Notes: generated by a model from the sequence alone, not told the origin. Shown: positions 8,586 through 18,061, counted from the stretch's first letter. The stretch: 64,000 bases of DNA from Arthrobacter_J sp038199985 (GCA_038199985.1 JBBPYK010000056.1:65171-129170), one strand, 5' to 3'. Translations and numbers: made by a program.

Positions 8586-9266
8586 TCATCGTGCTGACTT
8601 ACGTTTAGCGACCTCTATTCGCACGACGGTAGTTGGCTGCTCAAGGAGATCTTCGCCAACTGTCTGAATTTTAACCGTTGTGCCCCCGAGCCTACGAATA
8701 ACCTTCTCGGCCTTCTCTACCTCCAGATGCGCGCTTCGCCCCTTGATGGCCAGTACTTCGCCGCCATCGCCGAGAAGTGGCATAGTCAATGACGCGAGAT
8801 TCGCCAACGCCGATACAGCCCTCGCTGTGACAACGTCGGCGGAGATCTGACCGATAAATTGCTCTGCTCGTCCCCGCAGAATTCTTACATTCGACAGTCC
8901 AAGATCACTAACTACTTCCTCAAGCCACTGAACACGGCGCTCGAGGGGTTCGACGAGTGTCAGTACGAGGTCTGGCCTAGCGATCGCGAAGGTCAACCCT
9001 GGTAGCCCCGCGCCGCTGCCTATGTCGGCGACGCGTGCATCCGTAGCAATCAGCTGCACCACCACGGCGCAATTGAGTACGTGACGGTCCCATAGACGGG
9101 GAATCTCGCGGGGACCCAACAGGCCCCGGTCTATACCACTGGTAGCGAGATGATCCACATAACGCTCAGCTAAAGGCAGCCTATCCTTGAAAATTTTCTG
9201 AGCTGCAACCAGTTCGGCCCCGCTCAAAAATTCACCGCTCCTGGCCGTGCCATCGAACAGTGTCAT
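8586..9266 (-). CDS. rsmG: 16S rRNA (guanine-N7)-methyltransferase RsmG
   Basis: A 226-residue class I SAM-dependent methyltransferase of the GidB/RsmG family, which methylates G527 of 16S rRNA. The SAM-binding motif VADIGSGAGLPGL lies near residue 80, and the family's early RYVDHLA and WDRHVLNC motifs are present. Length is normal. It starts with ATG at 9266, nine bases downstream of jag, and parA follows after 112 bases. Loss of RsmG gives low-level streptomycin resistance in other bacteria; the gene is intact here. Confidence 0.95.
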   Translation of the reverse strand: MTLFDGTARSGEFLSGAELVAAQKIFKDRLPLAERYVDHLATSGIDRGLLGPREIPRLWDRHVLNCAVVVQLIATDARVADIGSGAGLPGLTFAIARPDLVLTLVEPLERRVQWLEEVVSDLGLSNVRILRGRAEQFIGQISADVVTARAVSALANLASLTMPLLGDGGEVLAIKGRSAHLEVEKAEKVIRRLGGTTVKIQTVGEDLLEQPTTVVRIEVAKRKSAR

Positions 9267-9275
9267 ACCTTCAAC

Positions 9276-9812
9276 TCAGTCTTCCGGCAGGGAAACCACA
9301 ATGTGACGACGTGAACCCTCCCCATGGGATTCCGAAATCAACCCCAACTCGGCAACCACGTCATGTACGATCTTTCGCTCGTATGCACTCATAGGTTTCA
9401 GAGAGACCGATTCCGTCGACTTCTTGACGTCATCCACTGCCTTCTCCGCCAACTGCTGAAGTTCTTCACCGCGCTCTTCGCGATAACCGGTGATATCTAG
9501 GACCAGCCGCGACCGATTACCGGTAGACGTCAACACCGATAGCCGCGCAAGCTCCTGGAGAGCTTCTAGAACTTCGCCATCACGTCCAACCAGACTGTCG
9601 AGGCTACTGTCGTCATCCTCTTCAGAAAGAATGGAAATGTAGGTACGCCCGTTGCGCACCTCGATGTCAATATCGCCGTCCATATCAGCGATATCCAAGA
9701 GTTCTTCGAGGTAGTCAGCGGCTACGTCGCCTTCTTCCTCAAGTCGGCTCACTGGCGTGGTTTCCTCGTCCGGGGAGGTCTCCGTCGAGTCTGTTGATTC
9801 CTCAGTGGTCAT
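9276..9812 (-). CDS. jag: Jag-type single-stranded nucleic acid-binding protein (KH-R3H)
   Basis: A 178-residue protein of the Jag/KhpB family. It has a Glu/Asp/Thr-rich N-terminus, a KH-like middle (about residues 30-115) and a C-terminal R3H domain (SYERKIVHDVVAEL, then GEGSRRHIVV). The Jag_N domain of Firmicutes is missing, as is usual in actinobacteria. KhpB binds RNA and affects cell elongation in streptococci; a similar role here is inferred. Its ATG overlaps the yidC stop by four bases (ATGA), implying translational coupling. Confidence 0.92.
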   Translation of the reverse strand: MTTEESTDSTETSPDEETTPVSRLEEEGDVAADYLEELLDIADMDGDIDIEVRNGRTYISILSEEDDDSSLDSLVGRDGEVLEALQELARLSVLTSTGNRSRLVLDITGYREERGEELQQLAEKAVDDVKKSTESVSLKPMSAYERKIVHDVVAELGLISESHGEGSRRHIVVSLPED

Positions 9813-10774
9813 TTCTTTTTCCTCTTCTTACGCTGTGGCTGGACCCGCTGCACTCTTGGGGCGGGGGTGATCTCTTCAACCGGCTCGGAGGTCTTCTTTT
9901 CACCGAGTAGCGGAACCATGGGCAATCCCTTTCGGGCGCGACGGTCCGCCAGTGCCTTGGCAGCAGGCGATCCAGGTGTTGGCATACGACGAATGACGTA
10001 GAACTGCTGAGCCATGGTCCAGATATTCGTGGTGGTCCAGTAGACCAACACACCAATGGGGAAGTTAATACCCCCAATTCCGAACACGACCGGAAGTATA
10101 TAAAGCATCATCTTCTGCTGCTTCATGAAGGGGCTCTGCATGGCTTCTTCAGACATGTTCTTGGCCATAATCTGCTTCTGCGTCGTGAACTGCGAAGCCG
10201 TCATGGCCAAGATCATCACTATCGAGAGCAAAATGACGCTGATGTTACCGTCGCCACCGAATGAACCAAGGAACGTCGATGAAAGAGGCGCCCCAAATAT
10301 AGTGGCCGCGTCGAACTGTTTGACAGCCTGCGCGCTCAATGCGCCAATGGACCTATTGTCCTCGCTAGCGCCAGAAACCCCATTGAGAACCCGGAACAGA
10401 GCAAAGAAGAATGGCATCTGGATCAAGATAGGCAAACACGCTGCAAAGGGATTGGTGCCGTGCTTCTTGTAGAGCGCCATCTGCTCCTGCGTCATTGCCT
10501 GACGTGACAGCTGGTCCGTTTTGCCCTTGTACTTCTGCTGGAGTTTCCGCAGATCAGGCTGAAGTGCCTGCATTCCGCGCTGAGCCTTGATTTGCTTCAC
10601 AAAGATGGGGATAAGTGCCGCGCGAATCACCAAAACCAGTCCAACGATGGACAAGGTCCAGGTCCACCCTGAAGCAGAGGGCATGCCCAAGAAGGTGAAC
10701 AACTCGTGGAAGGCCTGCATCACCCATGAGACCAGCCATTGGAATGGGGACAGTATTGTGTCCAGGAAACCCAT
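9809..10774 (-). CDS. yidC: Membrane protein insertase YidC
   Basis: A 321-residue YidC/Oxa1 insertase that places membrane proteins in the cytoplasmic membrane alone or with SecYEG. It is the Gram-positive form without a large periplasmic domain: an N-terminal span, then IRAALIPIFVKQIKAQR with the conserved arginine of the substrate groove, then a coiled cytoplasmic loop (QKYKGKTDQLSRQAM) and further membrane spans. The tail is strongly basic (RKKRKKK), which in other species contacts ribosomes. It lies between yidD (nine bases upstream) and jag (ATGA overlap). Confidence 0.96.
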   Translation of the reverse strand: MGFLDTILSPFQWLVSWVMQAFHELFTFLGMPSASGWTWTLSIVGLVLVIRAALIPIFVKQIKAQRGMQALQPDLRKLQQKYKGKTDQLSRQAMTQEQMALYKKHGTNPFAACLPILIQMPFFFALFRVLNGVSGASEDNRSIGALSAQAVKQFDAATIFGAPLSSTFLGSFGGDGNISVILLSIVMILAMTASQFTTQKQIMAKNMSEEAMQSPFMKQQKMMLYILPVVFGIGGINFPIGVLVYWTTTNIWTMAQQFYVIRRMPTPGSPAAKALADRRARKGLPMVPLLGEKKTSEPVEEITPAPRVQRVQPQRKKRKKK

Positions 10775-10783
10775 TTACTCTCC

Positions 10784-11155
10784 TCAAGCCGTCTTGCGGC
10801 TATTTATGTCTGCCGGAATGACAGGGTGGTTCAGCACCAAGATGCGCGGGATATCTTCGTGACTCCAAGTGCGATGACCAGGTGGAACAGGATCAACGCC
10901 ACCTAAGTTCCAAGGATGACACCGGACCAGCCGCTTAGCCGACAACCAACTGCCCTTGACGGCGCCGTGCACAGTAATGGCTTCAAGCGCATACGCTGAA
11001 CACGAAGGGAAAAACCGGCAGACGGGTCCATAAAGCGGTGAAATGATCTTGCGATACACGGAAAGGACACCAATGAACACAAGTCGAGGACATCCGTAAA
11101 CGAACCGCAAAGCTCGTACTACAGCCATAGAAAGGAATCTAGCCATCCGGCTCAC
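10784..11155 (-). CDS. yidD: Membrane protein insertion efficiency factor YidD
   Basis: A 123-residue YidD family protein with the signature PLYGPVCRFFPSCSAYALEAI and HPWNLGGVDPVP, including the conserved cysteines. It helps YidC-dependent membrane insertion from the inner face of the membrane. It is longer than the 70-90 residues common in proteobacteria because of both termini. The GTG at 11155 is chosen because an AGAGGAAG site lies just upstream; this makes it overlap the end of rnpA by 17 bases. In-frame ATGs at 11146 and 11128 are alternatives. Confidence 0.92.
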   Translation of the reverse strand: MSRMARFLSMAVVRALRFVYGCPRLVFIGVLSVYRKIISPLYGPVCRFFPSCSAYALEAITVHGAVKGSWLSAKRLVRCHPWNLGGVDPVPPGHRTWSHEDIPRILVLNHPVIPADINSRKTA

Positions 11156-11510
11156 GGCACTTCCTCTCTTTCAAACGACCCACTACCTTCGACAAGGCAG
11201 TATTGAAGTCCGACTCGATGTCTACCCACTCAGCGTCTGCCGCCGACGGTAATGCCCGAACCACAACATCCACGCCGATAGTCAAAGTTGCCAAAGACGA
11301 GGCAGCGCATTCACGTAACCTTCTTTTAACGACGTTGCGGGCAACAGCGTTCCCTACCGCTTTGGATACAATGAACCCAAAACGGCTTGGCTCCGCTGGA
11401 GCCCTCGCCACCGCATATACAACCACGTTCCGGCGCCCATAACGGGAACCGGAACGTACTGCGTTGGAAAAGTCAGTTGACGTACGGATCCGCCGGCGCT
11501 TGGCAAGCAC
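11139..11510 (-). CDS. rnpA: Ribonuclease P protein component
   Basis: A 123-residue basic protein, the protein subunit of RNase P, which processes tRNA 5' ends. The family signature is visible as GNAVARNVVKRRLRE near residues 50-65, and the N-terminus LAKRRRIRTSTDF is typical. The GTG start lies 67 bases downstream of rpmH in the conserved rpmH-rnpA arrangement. Its 3' end overlaps yidD. Confidence 0.95.
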   Translation of the reverse strand: MLAKRRRIRTSTDFSNAVRSGSRYGRRNVVVYAVARAPAEPSRFGFIVSKAVGNAVARNVVKRRLRECAASSLATLTIGVDVVVRALPSAADAEWVDIESDFNTALSKVVGRLKERKCREPDG

Positions 11511-11577
11511 TTAGCTGGCCGGTCGGATCAGAACGAGATGATGCCGAAGCAGCACTGACACGTTGATGTTTTTAGGG

Positions 11578-11715
11578 CTAGGCCGAAAGTTCGATGCGTC
11601 CTTTGCCGCGACGTGCGGCAAGAATTGCACGCCCAGCGCGGGTACGCATGCGAAGGCGGAAGCCGTGCTTTTTGGCACGACGGCGATTATTCGGCTGAAA
11701 AGTCCGCTTGCTCAC
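11578..11715 (-). CDS. rpmH: 50S ribosomal protein L34
   Basis: A 45-residue very basic protein starting at a GTG. It reads MSKRTFQPNNRRRAKKHGFR at the N-terminus and ends KGRIELSA, an unmistakable L34 of normal length. It is the first gene of the leftward operon toward parB and faces away from dnaA across the left part of oriC, the classic bacterial arrangement. The leader contains the left DnaA-box cluster, so replication initiator may affect its promoter. Confidence 0.97.
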   Translation of the reverse strand: MSKRTFQPNNRRRAKKHGFRLRMRTRAGRAILAARRGKGRIELSA

Positions 11716-11967
11716 GGTGATTACTCCAAGACGATCAAATGACGTAGCCAGAAGAGTGCCGGCGTTGTAAGCCAGACCAGACCCAGTACGTGATTATTCA
11801 GCATCCAACAATCCGCCGTGCAGCCGGTTTATGGGCATACGACAGTGCAGAAAGCAGACACAAAGGACTACATAACGTTAGGCGTGCAGGTACCGGGTCG
11901 TCAAACTGTGGCGATCCGGTTGGGCCTAATCGCCTCGGTAGCCTGTTGACTATTGGCGTCCACAGAC

Positions 11968-12146
11968 TGTGGATAAGTAGATCATTGGGCTACTCGAATC
12001 ACCAAAAAGCTAGGAAGAGACACTCGCGGAACCCAGTTATCCACATGCCTCATCCGCTGTAGGGTCAGCTATCTTCTCCCCTTTTCATCCCTTAGGCTTG
12101 CCCAAGGCCATATTTATCCACCATCTGTGCATAAGTCTGTGGATAG
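11968..12146. promoter_or_regulatory. Left DnaA-box cluster (rpmH-dnaA intergenic)
   Basis: The 478-base rpmH-dnaA gap holds boxes close to TTATCCACA: TGTGGATAA at 11968-11976 and TTATCCACA at 12037-12045 (both perfect), TTATCCACC at 12114, TGTGCATAA at 12126 and TGTGGATAG at 12138. The last three lie within 80 bases of the dnaA start, suggesting autoregulation of dnaA. No other gene is visible in this gap. Confidence 0.8.
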
Positions 12147-12193
12147 CAGACAGATCAGCGGCCAGACCATCATGTACTACCTGAGGGGCTCCA

Positions 12194-13609
12194 TTGGGCG
12201 CGAACGAACACGACGATCTAGGGAGTGCTTGGCGTACCGTTCTGCGGTCCCTGGATCATGATGGCCGGGTTACTCCACGACAGCGGGGATTCGTTATCTT
12301 GGCCCAGGCTCAGGGTCTTATCGGTACAACGTTGTTGATCGCTGTGCCCAACGAGTTGACACGAGAAGTACTCCAGAGCCAGCTGAAAGACGCTCTTGAT
12401 GATTCTCTCCGTGCAGTTTTTGAAGAAGATATCCAATGCGCCTTCGTTATCGATCCGGCACTCACCCCCACTGCGGATGCGGAGCCGGAGGCAACAGTTG
12501 AGCGAATTCCCGTCACTAGGCCTCGTCAAGAGCCAGCTCCATCGCAGGCGCTGCCCACCGAGAATCAAGAGTCTGGCCGGTTGAATCCAAAGTATCTCTT
12601 CGACACGTTCGTCATAGGATCCTCAAACAGGTTCGCTCATGCTGCCGCCGTGGCAGTTGCCGAAGCTCCAGCCAAGGCTTACAACCCGTTGTTTATCTAC
12701 GGTGATTCCGGCCTTGGCAAGACCCACCTCCTGCACGCTATCGGACACTACGCCCAACACCTCTACACAGGCATCCGCGTCAGGTACGTGAATTCAGAAG
12801 AGTTCACCAACGACTTCATCAACTCCATTCGCTACGACGAGGGAACCAGCTTCAAACAGCTGTACCGGAACGTCGATATTCTCCTCATTGACGACATCCA
12901 GTTCCTCTCCGGTAAGGAAGCCACCCAAGAAGAGTTCTTTCATACGTTTAATGCCCTTCACAATCACAATAAGCAAGTGGTTATTACCTCGGACCAGCCT
13001 CCGAAGTTACTCTCCGGGTTTGAAGACCGGATGCGCTCGAGGTTCGAGTGGGGTCTTCTCACGGATATTCAGCCTCCGGAGCTGGAAACTCGCATTGCCA
13101 TACTCCGGAAGAAGGCCATCAGCGAAGGTCTTTCCGCACCCGACGATGTCCTGGAATACATCGCATCCAAGATCTCTACTAACATCCGCGAACTGGAGGG
13201 TGCGCTTATCCGGGTTACCGCGTTCGCGAGCCTGAACAGGCAGACCGTTGATATGGGTTTGGCTGAAATCGTCCTCAAGGACCTCATTACCGATGACGGT
13301 GCGCGGGAGATCACCGCATCGGTAATCATTGGGCAGACTGCATCATATTTCCAGATCAGCCTTGAGGAGCTGTGCAGCAAGTCACGCACGCGGACCCTCG
13401 TGACCGCTCGACAAATTGCCATGTACTTGTGCCGGGAACTGACAGATATGTCCCTCCCAAAAATCGGGCAGGAACTTGGCGGCCGCGATCACACCACCGT
13501 GATCCATGCAGATCGTAAAATCCGCCAACTCATGGCCGAACGGCGCGTCATTTACAACCAGGTAACCGAGCTCACCAACCGCATCAAGCAGCAACAACGC
13601 GAGAAGTAG
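12194..13609 (+). CDS. dnaA: Chromosomal replication initiator DnaA
   Basis: A 471-residue DnaA. Domain I spans about residues 1-85, followed by a short Pro/Glu linker. The AAA+ domain starts near 130 with Walker A GDSGLGKTH (170-178) and Walker B LLIDDIQFL. The C-terminal DNA-binding domain carries the signature GRDHTTVIHADRKI. It binds DnaA boxes and opens oriC. The start appears to be TTG at 12194 with GAGGGGC a few bases upstream; no ATG or GTG gives a full domain I. DnaA boxes lie on both sides of the gene. Confidence 0.97.
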   Translation: MGANEHDDLGSAWRTVLRSLDHDGRVTPRQRGFVILAQAQGLIGTTLLIAVPNELTREVLQSQLKDALDDSLRAVFEEDIQCAFVIDPALTPTADAEPEATVERIPVTRPRQEPAPSQALPTENQESGRLNPKYLFDTFVIGSSNRFAHAAAVAVAEAPAKAYNPLFIYGDSGLGKTHLLHAIGHYAQHLYTGIRVRYVNSEEFTNDFINSIRYDEGTSFKQLYRNVDILLIDDIQFLSGKEATQEEFFHTFNALHNHNKQVVITSDQPPKLLSGFEDRMRSRFEWGLLTDIQPPELETRIAILRKKAISEGLSAPDDVLEYIASKISTNIRELEGALIRVTAFASLNRQTVDMGLAEIVLKDLITDDGAREITASVIIGQTASYFQISLEELCSKSRTRTLVTARQIAMYLCRELTDMSLPKIGQELGGRDHTTVIHADRKIRQLMAERRVIYNQVTELTNRIKQQQREK

Positions 13610-14071
13610 TTCCCAGACTGGAATGACATGCCCGTAATTAACAGCTGTGGATGAGCCTGTGGATAACTACTGAACAAGCTCCGTTTTGTGTCTAACAACT
13701 CTTCATAGCCCTGTGGACAACAAAATCGTCGCATTTTTCATCCACACCCCTCAAGGACAACTACCAGTGGCTCTCCCCACTTTCTACACACCCCAAATCG
13801 GGGCGTCCACAGTCGAGGAATAGGTTATCCACAGAATCCACAGGCGTTACTACCACTACTAACCCTTAACATCTGGACTCTTTGCCAAATAACATCATCA
13901 CTCCAGCGCCGACACCATTGACTTCACGCCCGGTGCAGTCAAAGGTCCCAGGGCGCTAAGCTGTCTGAAAGTAATGTTCCACCGCGTTCCCTTGCCTCCC
14001 CTCAACCACGGCGGGTCACCAAGGGCCAAATGCCAGGGACTCTCATCGTGTAAGAAAGGCGGCACCCTTCA
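13610..14071. other. oriC: oriC (dnaA-dnaN intergenic)
   Basis: A 462-base gap between dnaA and dnaN. DnaA boxes are TGTGGATAA at 13658-13666, TGTGGACAA at 13712-13720 and TTATCCACA at 13825-13833. Weaker boxes are at 13646 (TGTGGATGA), 13738 (TCATCCACA) and 13834 (GAATCCACA). Boxes occur in both orientations. A relatively AT-rich stretch at about 13845-13905 after the last box is a candidate unwinding element. Actinobacterial origins normally lie here. Confidence 0.85.
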
Positions 14072-15196
14072 GTGAAGTTCAGAGTTGAGCGGGATGTACT
14101 GGCCGAAGCCGTTACGTGGACAGCCCGTTCACTATCACCCCGCCCACCGGTCCCAGTTCTTTCCGGCCTGCTTATCAAAGCGGAAAACGGCTCCGTGAGC
14201 CTTGCCAGTTTCGATTATGAGATCTCGGCTCGTCTGCAGATCCCAGCGGACATCTCTGAGGAAGGATCTATCCTTGTATCCGGACGCCTCCTTGCAGACA
14301 TCTGTCGTAGCCTTCCGTCGGCGCCGGTTGAGGTAACGACCGATGGTTCCAAGGTGACGCTCACATGTCGCAGTAGCCGATTCAACCTTTCAACGATGCC
14401 CGTAGGGGAGTACCCAGAACTCCCTGCCCTGCCTGAGGTTAGCGGCGTCGTCGACGGGGAAGCGTTCTCGCAAGCCGTTTCACAGGTCATCATCGCTGCA
14501 AGCCGTGATGACACTCTGCCGATTCTCACCGGAGTCAGGATGGAGATCGAAGATGACCTCATTACATTTTTGGCAACGGATCGTTACCGCCTGGCCCTAC
14601 GTGAGGTCTCCTGGAAACCGACGACCCCGGGCATTTCAACATCTGCACTCGTCAAGGCCAAAACTCTGAATGAAGTTGCCCGGACCCTTGGATCCGCGGG
14701 AGACCTGAACATTGCGCTCTCGGATGACAATGAACTCATTGGATTCGAAAGCGGCGGTCGGCGAACAACTTCCCTCCTTGTGGATGGGGATTATCCAAAG
14801 ATTCGGTCGTTGTTCCCGGAGACAACACCCATCCATGCCACGGTTGAAACCAGCAGTCTTGTCGAAGCTGTGCGTAGAGTCTCACTGGTCGCGGAACGGA
14901 ATACTGCAGTGCGTATGGCTTTCATTGAAGGTCAGGTAACACTAGACGCGGGAACTGGGGAGGACGCCCAAGCCTCAGAGGCTATTGAGGCTTCTCTGGT
15001 CGGCGATGACATCACCGTGGCATTCAATCCGCAGTACCTCAGTGAGGGCCTGAATGCGTTCTCGAGCAAGTATGTTCGCTTTTCTTTTACAACTCCACCA
15101 AAACCCGCAGTTGTTTCCGCCCAAAAGGAACTTAATGGCGATGATCAGGACGACTATAAATATCTCCTTATGCCTGTGAGATTGTCGAACCACTAG
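14072..15196 (+). CDS. dnaN: DNA polymerase III beta sliding clamp
   Basis: A 374-residue beta clamp, the usual length, made of three repeated clamp folds; it forms the ring that holds polymerase III on DNA. The N-terminus MKFRVERDVLAEAVTWTARS and the C-terminal DYKYLLMPVRL are conserved family ends. The start is GTG at 14072 behind AAGAAAGGCGG. It is separated from dnaA by oriC and followed by gnd after 48 bases. Confidence 0.97.
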   Translation: MKFRVERDVLAEAVTWTARSLSPRPPVPVLSGLLIKAENGSVSLASFDYEISARLQIPADISEEGSILVSGRLLADICRSLPSAPVEVTTDGSKVTLTCRSSRFNLSTMPVGEYPELPALPEVSGVVDGEAFSQAVSQVIIAASRDDTLPILTGVRMEIEDDLITFLATDRYRLALREVSWKPTTPGISTSALVKAKTLNEVARTLGSAGDLNIALSDDNELIGFESGGRRTTSLLVDGDYPKIRSLFPETTPIHATVETSSLVEAVRRVSLVAERNTAVRMAFIEGQVTLDAGTGEDAQASEAIEASLVGDDITVAFNPQYLSEGLNAFSSKYVRFSFTTPPKPAVVSAQKELNGDDQDDYKYLLMPVRLSNH

Positions 15197-15244
15197 ACCT
15201 TTCGGTACCAAGCCGCTCCAGCTACGTCGGGAAGAGTGATTAAT

Positions 15245-16171
15245 ATGCATATTGGTCTCATCGGACTTGGAAAAATGGGAGCGAATATGAGGGACCGGCT
15301 GCGTGAGGCCGGGATCGACGTCACCGGCTACGACCGCAAACCGGAGATTTCGGACGCGGCGAGCCTTGAAGAAATGATCCAGAAGCTACCGACCCGCCGC
15401 ATCATATGGGTCATGGTTCCTTCTGGTGAGGCTACGGATGCCGTTATCACGGAGCTGAGTGAAAAACTTGATCCCGGTGATTTGGTGATCGACGGCGGGA
15501 ACTCTCGCTTTACGGAAGATCAGAAACATTTCACGTTATTGTCGGAGAAGAAAATTTCCTTCGTGGATTGTGGGGTATCCGGTGGTGTTTGGGGACTCAA
15601 AAACGGCTACGGCCTGATGGCTGGCGGTGATGACAAGGATATTGAGCGGGCCATGCCTATCTTCGATGCGTTGAGGCCCGAGGGAAAACGTGAAGAGAGC
15701 TTTGTCCATGTAGGTGATTCCGGGGCAGGTCATTACGCCAAGATGGTCCATAATGGCATTGAATATGGTCTCATGCAGGCATATGCCGAAGGCTATGAGC
15801 TCCTCGAGGCCAAAGACATCATCAGGAATGTGCACGGTACATTCCGAGCCTGGCAGCAGGGAACCGTTGTACGATCCTGGTTGCTTGATCTCATGGTTCA
15901 GGCGCTGGAAGAGGATCCCGGACTGGAGAAGATTGCCGGGTACGTGGAGGACTCTGGTGAGGGTCGCTGGACCGTCGAAGAAGCTGTGGCTAACGCCGTG
16001 CCGGCACCTGTCATTTCCGCTGCTCTTTTTGCCCGGTTTGCCTCACGACAGGAGGATTCCCCGGCGATGAAGATGGTCTCGGCGTTGAGGAACCAGTTCG
16101 GCGGACATGCAGTCAAGGCTGCAGCGGTCAAGCAGCCTGAGGACAAACAGGTTCCAGATCTGCCGGAGTAA
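15245..16171 (+). CDS. gnd: 6-phosphogluconate dehydrogenase (short, NAD-type family)
   Basis: A 308-residue decarboxylating 6-phosphogluconate dehydrogenase of the short type found in Gram-positives. It converts 6-phosphogluconate to ribulose 5-phosphate in the pentose phosphate pathway. The nucleotide-binding GLGKMGANM lies at the N-terminus, the catalytic region VDCGVSGGVWGLKNGYGLM near residue 110, and HYAKMVHNGIEYG near 165. The ATG at 15245 is preferred over a GTG nine bases upstream because the protein then begins directly with the nucleotide-binding strand. Placement between dnaN and recF is the standard actinobacterial pattern. A gluconokinase gene at 43.6 kb would supply its substrate. 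Confidence 0.93.
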   Translation: MHIGLIGLGKMGANMRDRLREAGIDVTGYDRKPEISDAASLEEMIQKLPTRRIIWVMVPSGEATDAVITELSEKLDPGDLVIDGGNSRFTEDQKHFTLLSEKKISFVDCGVSGGVWGLKNGYGLMAGGDDKDIERAMPIFDALRPEGKREESFVHVGDSGAGHYAKMVHNGIEYGLMQAYAEGYELLEAKDIIRNVHGTFRAWQQGTVVRSWLLDLMVQALEEDPGLEKIAGYVEDSGEGRWTVEEAVANAVPAPVISAALFARFASRQEDSPAMKMVSALRNQFGGHAVKAAAVKQPEDKQVPDLPE

Positions 16172-16210
16172 TCCTGGCTTTAGAACATTGAGTAGTGGAG
16201 TGCAGAGCCT

Positions 16211-17389
16211 ATGTTTGTAGAACTGTTGTCGCTGTCTGACTTCCGTACCTACGAGCAACTGGATGTAGGTTTGACGCCGGGGGCCACGGTTTTTGTTGGT
16301 CCCAATGGGATAGGAAAAACCAATATTCTTGAGGCATTGAGCTACCTCTCCACGTTGAGCTCCCACAGGGTGAGTTCCGATGCTCCCCTGATCCGGTTCG
16401 GTTCGGACCGAGGACTAATTCGCGCCAAAATGATCCGCGGTGGCCAGACGTCATCACTGGAACTCGAGATCAACGAAAGCAAGGCCAACCGGGCTCGGAT
16501 TAACAGGGGCAATCCGGGCAGAGCCAGAGACATACTGGGCATCTGCAGAACTGTATTGTTTGCCCCGGAGGATTTGGCCCTAGTTAAAGGCGACCCAGGA
16601 CTTCGCCGGCGTTTTCTGGATGACATGATGGTTTCCCTCATTCCTCATCACGCGGCAACGCGTTCAGAGTATGAGCGAGTTCTCAAACAACGCAATGCGC
16701 TTTTGAAGTCCTCGAGAGGTGGACGCTTCACCTCGGGCCACGAGGCCACTCTTGAGGTCTGGGATCAGCATATGGCGCAAGCAGCAGCTCGATTGCTGCA
16801 TGCACGAATTGATGTATTGAGGCAATTAGAACCCCATTTTTCAAAGGCCTACAGTGAGTTGACCGACGGCTCCAAAGTGGCGCAAGCAGTGTATCAATCC
16901 AGCCTGGACACCATTGACGATGAAAACGTCAAGGTGGGGGCCCGAGTCTGGGATGCTCCATCAGTTGGGTCTACGGGGTCCGTTGAGGACACAACATCGA
17001 GGTATCTGGAAGCTTTTCGCACTGTTCGAAAGAAAGAGCTGGAACGCGGCATCTCGCTTGTTGGTCCCCACCGCGACGATATCCAGTTGGTCCTGGGGTC
17101 TGCACCGGCAAAAGGTTTTGCGTCGCACGGGGAGAGCTGGTCCGTCGCTTTGTCTCTTCGCATTGGGTCCTACTATCTGCTGTGTGAGGATGACCCCGCT
17201 CCTGGCGCTACACCCGTGCTGATGCTTGATGACGTCTTTGCTGAGTTGGATCGACAGCGGAGGACGAAGCTCGCGGCCATCGTTGCAACTGCGGAGCAGG
17301 TTCTGATGACAGCTGCGGTGTTGGAGGACATCCCGGAAGCTCTTGAAGCCCGCCGCATGAACGTAGTGGCTGGTGGCATCAGTGAGTGA
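16211..17389 (+). CDS. recF: DNA replication and repair protein RecF
   Basis: A 392-residue SMC-like ATPase that loads RecA at single-strand gaps with RecO and RecR. Walker A GPNGIGKTN is at residues 30-38; the signature VGPHRDD and Walker B VLMLDDVFAELD lie in the C-terminal half. Length is normal. The 3' end overlaps the start of the DUF721 gene by 17 bases, implying coupled translation. Confidence 0.96.
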   Translation: MFVELLSLSDFRTYEQLDVGLTPGATVFVGPNGIGKTNILEALSYLSTLSSHRVSSDAPLIRFGSDRGLIRAKMIRGGQTSSLELEINESKANRARINRGNPGRARDILGICRTVLFAPEDLALVKGDPGLRRRFLDDMMVSLIPHHAATRSEYERVLKQRNALLKSSRGGRFTSGHEATLEVWDQHMAQAAARLLHARIDVLRQLEPHFSKAYSELTDGSKVAQAVYQSSLDTIDDENVKVGARVWDAPSVGSTGSVEDTTSRYLEAFRTVRKKELERGISLVGPHRDDIQLVLGSAPAKGFASHGESWSVALSLRIGSYYLLCEDDPAPGATPVLMLDDVFAELDRQRRTKLAAIVATAEQVLMTAAVLEDIPEALEARRMNVVAGGISE

Positions 17390-17942
17390 TGATGGTGAGC
17401 CCGCCGACGACAAGAACTCGGTGGAGGCGCAATATGAGGAGATCGATGCGGCTCAAGCACTACTGAACCGAATGCGTGAAGCATCTGTGGCACGAGGCAA
17501 TACCAGGGTGCCAGCGGGGCGACGTCGGCCAGCTAAAAGTTCCAGACAGGGGCGAAACGGTGGGGTCGCTGCTGGAGAATATGTTGGTCGCGATCCGCAG
17601 GGACTTGGCACGGTCTTCAACCGTTTACTGGGAGAACGTGGATGGAAGTCCCCGGTGGCTGTTGGATCGGTACTGTCCCGGTGGGATGAACTGGTGGGCC
17701 CGGATGTGGCAGCTCACTGCCGTCCGGAGAGTTTCGAAAACAACACTGTTCAGGTCAGATGTGATTCGACCACGTGGGCCACTCAGTTACGTCTTTTGAG
17801 AACTAGTCTGCTGGAGCGATTTGAGAAGGAGTTGGGGTCGGGTGTGGTCACGGTCATAGATGTTCTGGGCCCGACTGCGCCGAACTGGCGGCGGGGCAAG
17901 CGCAGTGTCAGTGGCAGAGGTCCGCGTGATACCTACGGTTAA
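17373..17942 (+). CDS. DUF721 / DciA-like protein
   Basis: A 189-residue protein with an acidic N-terminus, a basic Arg/Gly-rich linker (residues 45-65) and a C-terminal DUF721 domain (about 75-165: GERGWKSPVAVGSVLSRWDELVGPDVAAH). DUF721 is the DciA family; DciA proteins help load the replicative helicase DnaB in bacteria without DnaC, and Rv0004 is the mycobacterial member. The dnaN-recF-gyrB location is the same. The start is ambiguous: GTG at 17373 or GTG at 17382; both overlap recF. Confidence 0.88.
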   Translation: MASVSDDGEPADDKNSVEAQYEEIDAAQALLNRMREASVARGNTRVPAGRRRPAKSSRQGRNGGVAAGEYVGRDPQGLGTVFNRLLGERGWKSPVAVGSVLSRWDELVGPDVAAHCRPESFENNTVQVRCDSTTWATQLRLLRTSLLERFEKELGSGVVTVIDVLGPTAPNWRRGKRSVSGRGPRDTYG

Positions 17943-18061
17943 GGGGGCCTTTCTCGCAGCGAAAGTGCGGTGCTCCGAGGACCGCCGTAGAGCGCTCAAG
18001 AAGGTATGGGTGCATACCGTGTCCCATTCGGGGTACTGAAAAGCGGTCTAAGCAAGGTTTC

